Assembly (NCBI GenBank): GCA_024516155.1
Contig: JAJJXM010000011.1
Span: forward strand, 467,501 to 531,500
Source of the DNA: Pyronema omphalodes
Taxonomy: Eukaryota; Ascomycota; Pezizomycetes; Pezizales; Pyronemataceae
DNA: 64,000 nt
Direction of reading: 5' to 3'
The notes beneath the pieces are model-generated. The model was not told the origin of the DNA and did not search any database. It saw only the letters and a program-made list of their open reading frames with translations. Position 1 is the stretch's first letter. Each line of letters starts with the position of its first letter. The translations under genes and the position numbers were made by a program. This document shows positions 35,878 through 47,900 of the stretch, one piece after another.

Positions 35878-36996
35878 AATTAAAATGGTATGGCGAGATG
35901 ATGGGGAAAGTTGAAGAAAAGGTATGAAATCTTTTACAGCTTCGCGGTGGTTTAAGAGTTTATTTTGACTAATCCGAGACTTCTAGTAGCACAGTGATAA
36001 CCATAACACCAAAGATCGAGTTCCTAAAGCTTAATAGATAATGAATGCATCATGCAACTACCACTCAGCACTATCTCTATCAGACTTGTATGTAGTACCA
36101 TTTCCAGCCATTTCCAGTTATATCCTATCCAAGATATATATCATAGATAAAATGTACCCACAATTTAAACATATCAACCCTGAACCTGCCGTGACACCGA
36201 TGGTTATCAAAGATCTCCTTATCAGATTCAATATATCACGACTACCTCATTTTCAGGGACTACAGGCTTATGTCATGCGGTATTATCAGTTAAGAAATCA
36301 TTAAACATCACTATTTGCCCACGCCATCAATCGCGATTCACTCGGTAATAATGTATATGAATAATATACATATATATTTAATATCCCAAGCGTCTATAAG
36401 TCAATATCATATTGTAATGCGCCGTGGTGTGTTGAATTGCATTATGTGTTCGTAGAAGTGCCCACGGTTTACGAATCTTCGAGTGATCGGGGTGGTGCAT
36501 TAGCACAACCTTGGCACAAGTAGACGTTGCTTGCGTACTGCGCACGACGCATGTTGTTGTTCACGCTTCGGCAATTCCCGCAACTTCATATTATGACATT
36601 CGAGGGTTTCATAGGGTCTGGGGTTTTCGTTGATATTTTTATAAGCTATTGTTTATTTTCCAGAGATTTCCAAATTTTCGTAGGCGGTAGGTAAGTGTGG
36701 GGTGTGATCTCCGACAACTGGCATTTTTAACACTTCTCAAAACTTCCAAACAAAAATTTCAAAAATTCATTATTTCACCCCAATTTACCAACTATAAAAA
36801 AAAGCTAGCTATCCATAAACCGCAAAAAGTTTTCCAATTTTGACAACGAATTTCAATCCCCCATTGTAGCTTGCAAAATAAGCAACGCAACTGTTAAGCA
36901 CCCGCATTTAACAAAAATCTCGCAGCAAAACCCCCTCAAATATCTTTCTTCCATAAGTATTTTCGGGCTTTGAATCCTATTACGAATCCGCATATC
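35878..36996. other. AT-rich intergenic
   Basis: About 1.1 kb, AT-rich, with a TATA/ATATA stretch near 36360-36380. No gene seen. Confidence 0.45.
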
Positions 36997-37927
36997 TTAG
37001 ACCCCTCGCCCCACAACAGCCGCTATAAACGCAACCGCCGCCACCCCAAAAACCCCCCATTCCCCTCCCGTATTCCTCCCTGCACCTCCCTTCTTCGCCA
37101 CCTCTATCACGACCCCCTTGGCAACACCATCCGTCTCCCTCGCCAACTCAGGTACCAACATCCCCTGCCCCCCTGTCTCCCTGAGTTTCCTCGTCCCATA
37201 ACCCACCGTCCCCGTAACCACCGGTTTCCCCGTCCTCCAATCCAACTCTCCACTCGTCAACGGGATCTCCTCCACTGGATCCTGCGAACCCGATAATCCA
37301 TCCCCATCGACATCAATCGCAACACTCGGCCAACCTTTTACCACCTCCCCTGATATCCCAGTCCTCGGCGGCGGAGTCATAGCGGGTGAAGGGGTGGCTG
37401 AAGTTGTGGTTGTCGCTGTGGGGTCGATGATACACAGGGTGTCCCGGCAGATGGTACCATTAGGACAGCAACCGCCACCGTCGTTAGGAGCGCAGTGGAA
37501 GAAGCGGTTCGAGGGGCAGGAAAGTGGGGTGTTGTCTGCGCAGGGGGGGTGGAGGCAGCAGATTATGCCGGCTGATGACAATGTGGAGGGGGAACAGACG
37601 GAGGAGAGAGGACAGCAGACGGACTGTGGGTAGGTGTTAGTGAGGTGTTTTGACGTTGTGGGTTCTTATTCCCATTCATAGGATTTATGGACTTCGCCAG
37701 CGGGAATAGGAATGGGAAGAATAGAATAGATTTCTTACGAAGGTTTTACCAGTTGCCTGGCAGGGCTTAAAATCTGTGGGACATTCTGAAGGTTTAGGTA
37801 CAGAATCTCGGCGGTGTAAGGGCTGTATATGTTCAACGATAGGGTAGACGGGATAGATTCCGGATGATGCGTGGGATTGGTAGATGGATATTAGGAAAAG
37901 AAATGACTGGAATAGACATATGCGCAT
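36997..37927 (-). CDS. secreted Cys-rich protein with C-terminal hydrophobic anchor
   Basis: Exons 37927-37739 and 37623-36997 join in phase 0 across a 115-nt intron (donor GTAAGA) to give 271 aa. Residues 1-21 (MRICLFQSFLFLISIYQSHA) are a signal peptide. A cysteine-dense domain follows: CPTDFKPCQ, SVCCPLSSVCS, GIICCLHPPC, FHCAPNDGGGCCPNGTICR and DTLC. A Thr/Pro/Gly-rich spacer leads to a hydrophobic tail (GVFGVAAVAFIAAVVGRGV), preceded by an NTGG stretch that could serve as a GPI site. It is most likely a wall- or membrane-attached surface protein. The function is unknown; the paired-cysteine spacing resembles fungal granulin-like or EGF-like secreted proteins without a clear match. Confidence 0.75.
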
Positions 37928-39559
37928 GTTGATTTATATGAGGATAATGGTGGTGATGTTTTTGGTGGGTTATTCCGGAATGATGGAGTTGAGGTGGACT
38001 GGGAAATGCGTTGTTGAAAGAGTGGGTGGATGTGGTGGTGACGATGGAGGATGGATTAATTTGAATTCCGAAAAAGCCAAATGATGAAGTAGAAGATATT
38101 CCTACACCGACATTAGTGAATACAGCAGTAATGGGCATGAGATGAAACATGAGTAATGGACAAGGATACGGATCATGGATCTGAATAGCTTTATAGACGT
38201 CTATTATATCAGATATCAGTAATTCTTTACTGACATTAACACCATTGTATAATCTTGTTCCCCGTTCTACCATGTCACAGTCATATCTCCCTCCATCATA
38301 TTCGCCAATATATTCACTGATTCCACCTACATAGTAGCCTTCGTCCTCCACAGATCTTATTCTCTCTAATGTACCAACCACTAAGACTCCTTAATAATAA
38401 CCATACCCATCCATTCATCAGTCAACGAGTGAGTACCATAAATCCCCTTCCAAGCAATTCGTAACTCACAGCATTCTCTCACATCATCATCACGTGGAGG
38501 GAGTATCCAAGCCATCTCATGACTACAAGAACCCCCTCACCGCCCACGGGTTACAAGTTCTTGATCACCCAATATCTTTCAGTTGTGTAGAACAACATTA
38601 CTACGAATTTCGCCACCATTGCCATTGCCATGGTCATTCTATCCTCCACACGACCAGCCGATGTGTCAAAAGTCACCTAGGGTTTAAACCGGTGTCCTAG
38701 CCGCACATAGGGCTCAGGCGACTTACACGTGGGCACACTTAGGGCTCATATGACTGACACATGCCACATGGAGGTAGAATTTACGAATTAGGTATATATA
38801 TATATATCGCTTTCTCTAGAACGCGTACGTAGTTGAGCTAGATCATTACTCCATTCAGTCAATCAATACTGTTCTTCACCTCTACTTTACTTTTTTCTTT
38901 TTCGTCCAAAAAATATGTACATAGATGGAATGGAAGGAAAGGGAAAGGGGGGAAGGGTTTATTCTGGGTGGAGGTGAGGAGGATAATGGGAGAGGAGAGT
39001 ATGGGAGGTTATGGTTTGTCACATCGGGAGGGGATGGTGTAATAATATAATAACCGCTTTCAAGCAACCATATTTACAATCCAAGAAAGCAAAAAAAAAA
39101 AAAGGAAAAAGAAAAAATGGCAAAGGGTATTATGTGTTTCTATTTAATACAATATGAAAGATTCAACGGAATGTAATATTTTTTTTTGTTTCGCAAGTAT
39201 TTTGATACGATAAATCAAATATGTTCAATCCCAGTTCTATTCAACTTAACACACCATAAATAGAAATTAATACTATCAGACAGATAAGTAATCTCTTCCA
39301 TTAGAATTAATATTTTATTTTATCTCTTTCCCTATCTCTCTCTGTCTCTCTCTCTCGAAAAAAAGAACAAACAAACAACCAAAGGAAACCAACGCAACCA
39401 ACGCAACCAACGCAACCAACGCAACCAACGCAACCAACGCAACCAACGCAGCCACCTAATTCCCGCGCCTCATGATTTCATATCCAAAGCAACCAGACAA
39501 AGCAACAAACCAGACAAACAAACAAGAATGAAAAAACAACAGATAAAACAACGAAAAAA

Positions 39560-39592
<33 letters not shown>

Positions 39593-40002
39593 GTAAAAAA
39601 AACAAGTAAACAAGTACCACTCCCTACTCCCCAGCAAAAAATACAGAGCCCATATATAAAACAAAGAAAAAATACAAGAAAAAAACAATGGTATCCTAAC
39701 ACGCTTAAAAAAAACAATAAATAGCTCCTAGACCTTAAAATTCAGCTTCCTAGATGCTCCAGATTCTCAGCTTCGGCAGATAGATAAATATATTAATTAT
39801 TCAGTATCTGTCGCACGGGTACCACAACTCCCACAACTCCACAAATTCCACAAACCCCACAAGCATTATACCCAGCCATCCCCAGTTATTCCCAGCGGCG
39901 TATTTATGGATACCAGCCTATCCGGATTCCTTTTTCTTTTTTAAAAAGGGTATTAGTATATATAATCAAACATCGCAAGCCCTCTCAAGCCTGCTTTCAC
40001 CC
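37928..40002. other. intergenic with low-complexity repeats
   Basis: About 2.1 kb. Includes a TA run (38792-38806), a 9-base AACCAACGC array (39386-39450) and an A-rich stretch (39554-39580). A 182-codon minus-strand frame at 38381-37833 is open, but I could not support it as a gene. Confidence 0.45.
39386..39450. repeat. 9-bp microsatellite (AACCAACGC)n
   Basis: About seven perfect tandem copies of a nine-base unit. Confidence 0.9.
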
Positions 40003-41247
40003 CTACAGAATGCCACCCAGAACCTCTCTTGCCACACCACCAATTTCTCTTTTAACATTAACCCTGACCGCCTCTTCCCATTCCCTGACAGTTCCCGTCA
40101 CGACAATCCTCCTAATTTTCTGATCCGCCTTAAGGAACAGATCCGCCACGGAATTTGGACATGCGGCGGAATTATTTACCAGCATCATAACTCGACTATA
40201 GATATCTATCAAGACATCACATAATGTGGCGAATACCTCAAAGTAGTCGAGATCGAAAGGTAAGGCTGGTATTAGGAGGTAGGTGAATTCTTCGGTTGAT
40301 GATGGGAGCTGCGGTAGGGCTGCGAGACTGTCTTCATGGGACATGGCAGGGGCAGAAATTGACATTGCAGGAGGTTCTCCGGAGCCTGATGCGGAACGGG
40401 TTCGCTCTAGGGTAAGGTCTGGGTGCGAACCGGTTGCTGTGGATCCTCGACGTTGCTTGGGATGGTGGCGGAAGAACTTTCGTAGGGATGAGGTGGAGCC
40501 GTTGCTGTTGGCGGATATTGATATACTTGAGCTATGGGAGCGCGTAGCTTGTTGTCGCGAAGGAGCATGTGAGATATAGGTTTCATATTCCTGTAGAACA
40601 GCATTGAAAGCTTTCAAATAATCTGTAGGGTTATTTGCAACCTCCAAAATACTAGGTAGTGAAGCACCGAGAGTAAAGAATTGTTGTGCTTTCTTTTGTA
40701 GCTTTTTAAGGTCGGGGTAAACAAGCTTCTGAAGGTCGCTACGAGGGGTAAGCATCACGTTGAAAAAGTAAACGCGACCTTCGTGGGCGCGCCGTAAATA
40801 ATCCAATGTTGCCATGCGCTTGGTGCAGGTCTCGTGAACGGTTGAGTACATTCCATTTGGAGATGTTGGGGGCTGACCCTGAGGAACAGCTGTAGGAGGT
40901 GGGATAGCGGTTGTGGAATTGTTACTGCGACTAAACATCTTTCGTTCTGAAGGGGTTCGAGGATGAGATAGCTTCAAGGAGAAGACGGAGGATTCGCTGG
41001 CGATAATTGGAGGTCCACCAGTAGTTGAGCTCACAGAAGGTCGTCGTGACAATGGTCGAGCGCCGCTGGTGGAGGGATGTCGAGAAAGAGAGAAGTAGCT
41101 GCCGAGTCCACCGGCCGATGTGGACTCGTCGGGGGTGCTGACGGTGTACAGTGACAGGCCTTGATTGATGTAGTGTGGGGCCCCAGATATGGAGGCTTTT
41201 CGTTCGCGCGCCGAGACGGGAGGGGGATGAGTGGAGGAGAGAGACAT
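40003..41247 (-). CDS. Ser-rich fungal protein of unknown function
   Basis: Single exon, 414 aa. Residues 1-135 are disordered and Ser/Thr/Pro-rich with many Arg-x-x-Ser type sites (SRRPSVSS, HPRTPSERK), suggesting heavy phosphorylation. An ordered block follows (HETCTKRMATLDYLRRAHEG, VYFFNVMLTPRSDLQKLV, PDLKKLQKKAQQFFTLG). A basic Ser-rich linker leads to a second ordered block (EEFTYLLIPALPFDLDYFEV, ATLCDVLIDIYSRVMMLV, DQKIRRIVVTGTVREWEE). The two ordered blocks look like one helical domain split by an insertion. I recognise the style of a conserved fungal protein but cannot name a family or function. Confidence 0.8.
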   Translation of the reverse strand: MSLSSTHPPPVSARERKASISGAPHYINQGLSLYTVSTPDESTSAGGLGSYFSLSRHPSTSGARPLSRRPSVSSTTGGPPIIASESSVFSLKLSHPRTPSERKMFSRSNNSTTAIPPPTAVPQGQPPTSPNGMYSTVHETCTKRMATLDYLRRAHEGRVYFFNVMLTPRSDLQKLVYPDLKKLQKKAQQFFTLGASLPSILEVANNPTDYLKAFNAVLQEYETYISHAPSRQQATRSHSSSISISANSNGSTSSLRKFFRHHPKQRRGSTATGSHPDLTLERTRSASGSGEPPAMSISAPAMSHEDSLAALPQLPSSTEEFTYLLIPALPFDLDYFEVFATLCDVLIDIYSRVMMLVNNSAACPNSVADLFLKADQKIRRIVVTGTVREWEEAVRVNVKREIGGVAREVLGGIL

Positions 41248-41357
41248 GGTGGGATATGGATATGGATTCTAGCGGGTGGGCGGCACAAGGGCAGGCGCTC
41301 ACTCGGTTGGTTTGGCGGTGGTGGGATACTCTATGTGTGACCGGATGCACTCTTTTT

Positions 41358-41375
41358 GGGGGGGGGGGGGGGGGG
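41358..41375. repeat. poly-G tract (G18)
   Basis: Uninterrupted run of 18 G about 110 bp upstream of the Ser-rich protein gene start. Confidence 0.95.
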
Positions 41376-41633
41376 CAGTGGGCTTCAGTGATCGACAGCG
41401 TCGGGGGTTGCTTTAGGGAATTGTGATTGGGGGGGTGCCGGGGGGGGGACTGGCGTTGTAGTTGGTACAGTTTGAGAATTTGAGTAGAGAGGGGCTTTTC
41501 TGGGGTGGGAGAGTTGGCGGGGTATTTTTCTGCACAAAGGAGCTGGAAGGGAAAAGAGGTGAAGCGGTGGGAGCTGGTGGACCGTGGACGCGGTGATGGT
41601 GGAGTGAGTGCAAGCGGGTGTTGTTTCGGATCG

Positions 41634-41716
41634 GATTAGTTAAGTGTGCTTAGTCAGTGAGAATGATTGATAGGATTAGTTAAGCGTGCTTAGTCAGTGG
41701 GAATGATCGATAGGAT
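41634..41716. repeat. ~40-bp tandem duplication
   Basis: Two near-identical copies containing GGATTAGTTAAG(T/C)GTGCTT followed by AGTCAGTG(A/G)GAATGAT. Confidence 0.8.
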
Positions 41717-42223
41717 TATTGTATTATTGGCCAGTGAGGATTTTGTTTGGTCGGTGGAAGAAATTGGGTGGAGTGGGACCTGATTCTGAGATGCGACTTT
41801 TGGGAGGAAGGAGGACAGAGATGCGAAGAGCATAAGATAGCGAGTGCACCATGGTTCGCGTGTGTCTCTGTTTGGACGCCATCATTGGAGCGGAGGAAGC
41901 GGACGCCCAGTTTTACCCCTGAATGAAGCCGTTGTGGGTTAGGCGAGATGGGTGGGGCGTATGTAAGGAAAATGTAGGACTAAATAGAAATTGTATGTAC
42001 GAGCACTGCATACAAATCTATCATTACGATCTGTCATCACGGACCACAGACTGTCTTCACGAGCTGTACATAGTCATCACCCACGTCCTCCGTCAAGGTT
42101 GTTCACCATCAGACAAGCTCAAGAACCATCCATCTCCTCACTCAATCATCACCACAAATCACCAGTAACCCGGCCAAGGTCCCCCACCCTCCACGCCACC
42201 AACCCGCAGCTACCTCGCATATC

Positions 42224-43505
42224 ATGGCTCCCATGGCCGACAAGCTTTCCGAGCACCCTCCCAAGGAGGCCTTTCCCATGGACGACCAGCGTATCTGGAT
42301 CGATGGATGCTTCGACTTTACCCACCACGGTTCGTAGAAACCTGAATTCTCCGTGTACAAGAAACCTGAAAACGTTTCATCAACCAACCTAATGCCAGCT
42401 CTGACGTCCATCAGGCCACGCGGGTGCCATGCTACAAGCCAAGCGTCTCGGAAACTACCTCGTCGTCGGAATCCACTCAGACGAAGAAATTCTCGTGAAC
42501 AAGGGACCTACGGTCATGACTTTGCAGGAGCGTGAGCTCCAGGTCTCTGCCTGTCGTTGGGCCAACCTCCCAGTTCCTACTGCTCCTTACGTCACCGAAC
42601 CTCATTGGATGGACTTGTACGGATGCAAATACGTTGTCCACGGTGATGATGTTACCACCGATGCTTCTGGTGAGGACTGTTACCGTATCGTTAAGCAAGC
42701 TGGACGGTTCAAGATTGTGAAGAGGACTCCTGGAATTTCTACAACCGATCTAGTTGGACGTATGTTGATGATGAGAACCCAGCATCATCTCGACCTTGCA
42801 AAAGAGCTTGAGAAACCAGTGAAGAAGACCAAGGAGGAAATCGAGGAGATGATGGAGATGATGAAGAACTACGCTAGTGATGCTGCTGGAACCGTTGGAA
42901 ATGGTCCGGTTGTATTTACCTACTCGACGGAGACCTCCGGCACCAAGAAGATTGTCGACGGTGTTCTCCCAACGGAGGGACGAAAGATTATCTACGTCGA
43001 TGGAGGATTCGATCTTTTCACTCCCGGACACATTGAGTTTCTGAGACTTGTAGTTGAAGCGGCGACTGAGGAGGGAAAGCCGGCACCATATGTTGTTGCT
43101 GGAATCCACAGTGATAAGGTCATCAACCACTGGAAGGGACAGAACTATCCTATTATGAACATTTTTGAGCGCAGTATGTGTGTTTTACAGTGTCGTTACA
43201 TCGACTCGCTAGTTTTGGATGCGCCGTTTATTCCGGATGCCACCTTTTTGGATTCTTTGGAACAGACATACGGAGGAAAAATTGAGGCGGTTTACCATGG
43301 ACCTACCCAGTTCATGGCTGCGGAGGAAAACACTTATGATGAGGCTAAGAAGAGAGGAATCTACAAAGAGATTGGACCTCATGGATGGGCGGATCTCAAT
43401 GCTACTGCTATTATGGACAGAATTATGAGTGAAAAGGAGAGATATCTGGAGAGACAGAGGAAGAAGGGTGTTAAAGCGGAAAAAGAAGATAACATGACGA
43501 ACTAG
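42224..43505 (+). CDS. ECT1: ethanolamine-phosphate cytidylyltransferase
   Basis: Exons 42224-42329 and 42415-43505 (398 aa). The 85-nt intron has a GTTCGT donor and splits the codon that completes HHGH. Two cytidylyltransferase lobes are visible. The first has IDGCFDFTHHGH (26-37) and the CTP-binding signature RTPGISTTD (139-147). The second has YVDGGFDLFTPGH (229-241) and a VVAGIHSDKVIN strand, but no second RTxGISTT signature, as is normal for the family. The enzyme makes CDP-ethanolamine from CTP and phosphoethanolamine, the rate-setting step of the Kennedy pathway to phosphatidylethanolamine. The tail ends in a charged helix (SEKERYLERQRKKG). Confidence 0.95.
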
Positions 43506-44275
43506 CCAAGGGCAGCCACAGGTAGCCAGGGGCAGTCAGAGGCAGTCGACAGGTAGCTGACCAGCTGACTAGCCAACCATCCACCTAGCTAGATTGACAC
43601 GTTTGTATTGGTGGATGGATAGATAGATATCCTTTTTGGAATTTTGTGTACTGGGACATGACGGTATTCCTTGTTTAACGGTTTAAATTGTAGACGTAAT
43701 TCAACATTATCTATTCTAAAAGTATTAACTATCTTTATTCTAGGAGTCTTGTATGTCTCAACTTTGATTCCGGTTATTGTATTTAAAACTACAATAGCTT
43801 CACATCACTTCGTCCTTGACTTATGAGTCTTGATACCCCAATCATCACTCTTTCCTCGGAATAACAGATATTAGAGAGGAAGAAATTAAGGCAACAGTCT
43901 AAATACCTCACCTACCTCCCTGATCATCCAAATCGGTTTGCCATAAACACTCTCAAACCAAACCTCTGTTAACCTGTCATCCTCCAGGCTGTAATTCATT
44001 ATTCGACAGCAAAATATTATTTATGTGACTGTTGAACCCGCAATTCTTATTCCCCCAAATAAAAGCTCCTATTTTCCTCGGTCGATATATTGTCACGCAA
44101 GAAAATTCAAATTCAACTTCTTTACTGTAAGAATGCCAATCCTAAACATATCATTGCGTAGTTTGCATATTTTGATACAGTTTTAGCTTCAAGCCGTGAG
44201 GTCGAGGGTGGAATGTTTCAGTGGCGTGCAATACCAGCAGCGTAGCTAATGGCCGGTAAACCATTGTATAGTTAC

Positions 44276-44770
44276 CGTGGCGTATCTTAGAGAATTCTCA
44301 GGTGCTTGAGATAACTCACTCGATAAACTGGAGGATCGGCAATTGCTCTTGACAAGGCAATGTCGAGTATAACGACTGATTAGAAACAGTGACACATACG
44401 ATGGAAAAATAAGAAAAGTCGATGAAAAACGGTGGATTCTGAAAACCTTATTTACCTTCTCTCGTGTGGTTGCTTTGCATCCAGAGTATCTTTTAGTAGC
44501 TCCCATCCACTACGCTGCACGTTGACAGCACAATCACCGTGCCGTATGTTCGAGTAGTCTCAGGCGCTGGAGATAATCCACTCGATGAACTGAGGATCGG
44601 CGATTACTCCTGAGAAGGTGGCTTCTAGTATAACAACTGATCAGGAACAGTGATACATACGATGGAATGACCATAACAGTCGATGAAAGACCAGGGATTC
44701 TGAAAACATTATCTACCTTGAACTCTCGTGTGGTTGCTTTGCATCCAGAGTATCTCTTAGTAAGCATGTA
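44276..44770. repeat. two-copy diverged tandem repeat, period about 265 bp
   Basis: Both copies run from a CCGTG(G/C)CGTAT start to CATCCAGAGTATCT. On the minus strand both encode YSGCKATTRE or, in another frame, RDTLDAKQPHE. This may be a duplicated coding fragment. The block is absent upstream of the first receptor copy. Confidence 0.6.
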
Positions 44771-44947
44771 CTCCGTACATGCACGATAAGAGCATTCCAA
44801 GAATGCGGGGTCAGAGAGCTTCTCGTACAACAACACAACATCAGCGAGAATCTTGACCTTCAGTTCAACGTTATCTATCTCTACATCATCGTCACATCGT
44901 TCAACCACAGACTGAGCGTTTCCGAATCCGTTGCCGAATAGCGGCAA
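44534..44947 (-). CDS. doubtful ORF divergent from the receptor gene
   Basis: A 137-codon frame starting MPLFGNGFGNAQSVVERCDD lies head-to-head with the receptor gene, only 11 bp from its start codon. The part ILADVVLLYEKLSDPAFLEC looks protein-like, but no family is recognised. The matching sequence upstream of receptor copy 1 has a TAG in this frame. It may be the receptor's 5' leader read backwards. Confidence 0.2.
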   Translation of the reverse strand: MPLFGNGFGNAQSVVERCDDDVEIDNVELKVKILADVVLLYEKLSDPAFLECSYRACTEYMLTKRYSGCKATTREFKVDNVFRIPGLSSTVMVIPSYVSLFLISCYTRSHLLRSNRRSSVHRVDYLQRLRLLEHTAR

Positions 44948-44958
44948 CGATATAAGCT

Positions 44959-47900
44959 ATGGATGCCTTTACTATCTCCACTGGAGTCGCGGGCTTCCTC
45001 AGCCTTGCTTTGGAGATATCGAAAATCCTAAAGTCTTATGTCGACGGTGTCAAGTCCGCCCCGGAGGAAGCGCACACTCTTTTGACAAACGTTACAGCAC
45101 TATGTGATGTCCTGGAACAGCTCGTACGATTTCTTCGGAAAGACTACAAGGGGAACTTTGCAAACACCTCAGCCATGGCTGCCGCTATCGAGGCTTGTAA
45201 AGATCAGATAACGCAGCTGTACAAGAAGATAGAAAACATTGAAGTGAGCTCCGATAAAAGCAAGATTACGCAGGTCATGGAACGGTTGAAATGGCCGCTT
45301 CGCAAGGAAGATTACGACAACACTATCTCAACGGTCCAGCGCTTCACGCAGACGTTTCAGTTTTCTTTGACCATCTCAAACTGGTAAGATGACTCTGTCC
45401 GATTTCCAAGCCAGTCGGCGAAATATAAGCACTGCTGGCAGATTGAGCTGGTACCCTTTTACTACTTTCACGCGCCCATCCTCCACTTTCCTGAATCGCT
45501 CCATCGATGGGAACTCTATCACCTAACTCGTTCATAGTGAACTACTCGCAAAGACATCTGAAGAGGTTTTAGCCGAGCTCAAAGCGAGAGAAGGTCAAAT
45601 GAAGCAGACCCTTGAGAGCTTCGGATCAATGCAATTTCCGGGAATGGAATCGCTGTTGACGGAATCAAAGAAGCAGATGGACTTCCTCGGTGATGTGATC
45701 AAAACTCTTGAGCTTGGACAGGAAACACAGCAGAAGATTTTGGTTGTTACGCAGGATACAAACAGAATAGTGAATGGTTGTTTCCCGAAACAGTTCCGCC
45801 ACGCTGATTAATTGAAGCTGATCGAAAGCGTAGACCAAGAAATGGAGTCCTTGCTTCAGTGGATTTCACCCTTGGAACCCCACACAAGGCATCAGGACAT
45901 ACGATCCAAACGCCTGAAAAATATCGGGAAGTGGTTCTTGGAAAGCGAAATATTCCGAAACTGGCAAGATAAATCTCATGAAGTTAACATCTTTGGGTGC
46001 TACGGAATCCCCGGTGCAGGCAAAACCTTCATTAGGTACGTCAACGCAACGCAAGAGAAATCACATTCCATGCATTCAGCAGTTGCTAAAGAGCTTGCGG
46101 AACAATAGCTCCCTTGTGATAGACCATCTCTCTAGCTTTGCCGGTGATACATCATGTGTGGCCTACGTATACTGCGACTACCAGGACCGAGATGAGCAAA
46201 CTGCTGTCAATATGATTGGCGGACTCCTCAAGCAAGCAATCACTGGCTCATCACAGAAAGTCTCTCCGGATGCTATTGAGCCTTTGCTCAAGAAAAAGAA
46301 GAGCCGACAGGCGATTGAAATACAGGATGCCGTCAGCGCTTTTTCGGGACTCATCCGGTGCTTTGATAAAACCTACATCTGCATAGATGCACTTGACGAA
46401 TGCAACGAGACGGATAGAAGACAACTCATTCAGTATCTGGCAGAACTATCATCTGTCTCCAATCAGAAAGATACACTACCAGTCCGGTTGTTCTTCACTG
46501 GCAGGCCTTCTATGGAAAAATATGTCCAATCACACACTTCCATCAAGCCGAAAATCCCTTTGATGGTGAAGCTTCAGGCAAGCACCGAGGATATTGCGGC
46601 ATACATTGCTCATAGGATCAGTGAGGACAACATGGTAGGAATGGACGATGATTTCAAGGAACACATTATCAAGGAGATTGTGTCTGCATCTCAAAACATG
46701 TCCGTAATCTGTTTTGGCTGTCGTGTATTTACGAATCCGCGAGCTGATATGATGACAGGTTCTTATTGCCCGCGCTGCAAATCGAAGCTGTTCTTGATGA
46801 ACCGACGATCCGAAAGCGGCGTAAAGCACTCCAGAACATGCCCAGGGAACTCTATGATGTTTTCGGGCTTACAATGGACAGAATCAGAGCTCAGAAGCAG
46901 TCCACGTCGACCCTGGCCATGAACGTTTTGCAATGGATATTCCTTGCCGCCAGACCTTTGTCACTTGAAGAGCTACGCCACGCTCTTTCCGTTGAGCCAG
47001 GTGACACCAAACTCCATGGGGATAACTTTGTCGAAGCACAGTTCATACTTGACAGCTGTCTCGGACTAGTGATAGTTGATGAGTCCACTTCAACTGTTCG
47101 CCTCGTTCACAAGGCTCTTCAGGATTACTTTCAAGAGATGTACGACGAAGGCAGTTTATTTAGCGAAGGACATATGGAGATCGCCTCGATATGCATGACA
47201 TATATGGCTTTCGATCACTTCAATCAAGAAGTCTGCACTCTGAAAGGAGAGATTCTTGATCGATACCCTTTACTCGGATACGCCGCCGTCAGATGGGATT
47301 ATCATTTGCGGAGTTCAAAAACACGAAATACCGCAGTCGAAGACATGGCATTCACTCTGGTCATGGAAAAATACACATCACAGCTGGCTTCCAATATTTT
47401 TTTGACATCCCGTTTGGAAGACAGGGATTATTTCTTCGAAATGCCTGAAAGTCAGCTTAGGTATTATATAAAACCATTGCGGAACACAGAATCGTTTACA
47501 GCAACCTTCCCTATTCACCTCACCGCTACTACTGGGTCTCCGGAACTCTTTCTCCGAGTCATTGATTCAGTTAAAGTCGACATAAATGCAAAGGATGCTT
47601 GGGGAAACCACCCCTTGGCGCTTGCTGCTTCCATGGGCCATCGGTCGGTTGTCGAGATCATCTTGGATCCTCGATACAACGCCGATGTGAATACGAAGGC
47701 TAGAAATGGTTCTACGACGTTACTTTTGGCAGCTGCAGAAGGTCATACAGATATAGTCAAGATGCTCTTGGAGAAGGGTGGTGTTGATGTGAATAAGACC
47801 AATCATCACGGAGATACGCCATCGTTATCCGCCGCCAAAAGAGGTCATACAGAGATAGTCAGGATGCTCTTGGAGAAGGATGATGTTGATGTGAATACGT

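Larger units (their letters stand above)
41248..42223. other. divergent promoter region with repeats
   Basis: Lies between the Ser-rich gene (-) and ECT1 (+). Holds a G18 run (41358-41375) and a ~40-bp tandem duplication (41634-41716). CT-rich leader sequence precedes ECT1. No gene seen. Confidence 0.5.
43506..44958. other. intergenic with ~265-bp diverged tandem block
   Basis: ECT1 3' flank, then two diverged copies of a block (about 44276-44506 and 44540-44770) sharing CGTGTGGTTGCTTTGCATCC and flanking sequence. The last ~170 bp before 44959 matches the sequence upstream of the receptor pseudogene. Confidence 0.6.

Noticed and set aside
37833..38381. 182-codon minus-strand frame upstream of the secreted Cys-rich protein
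   Set aside because: Only the first part looks protein-like, it overlaps exon 1 of a better-supported gene, and no splice model or family supports it.
39478..39717. Phe/Leu-rich minus-strand frame
   Set aside because: Produced by a poly-A/poly-T tract.
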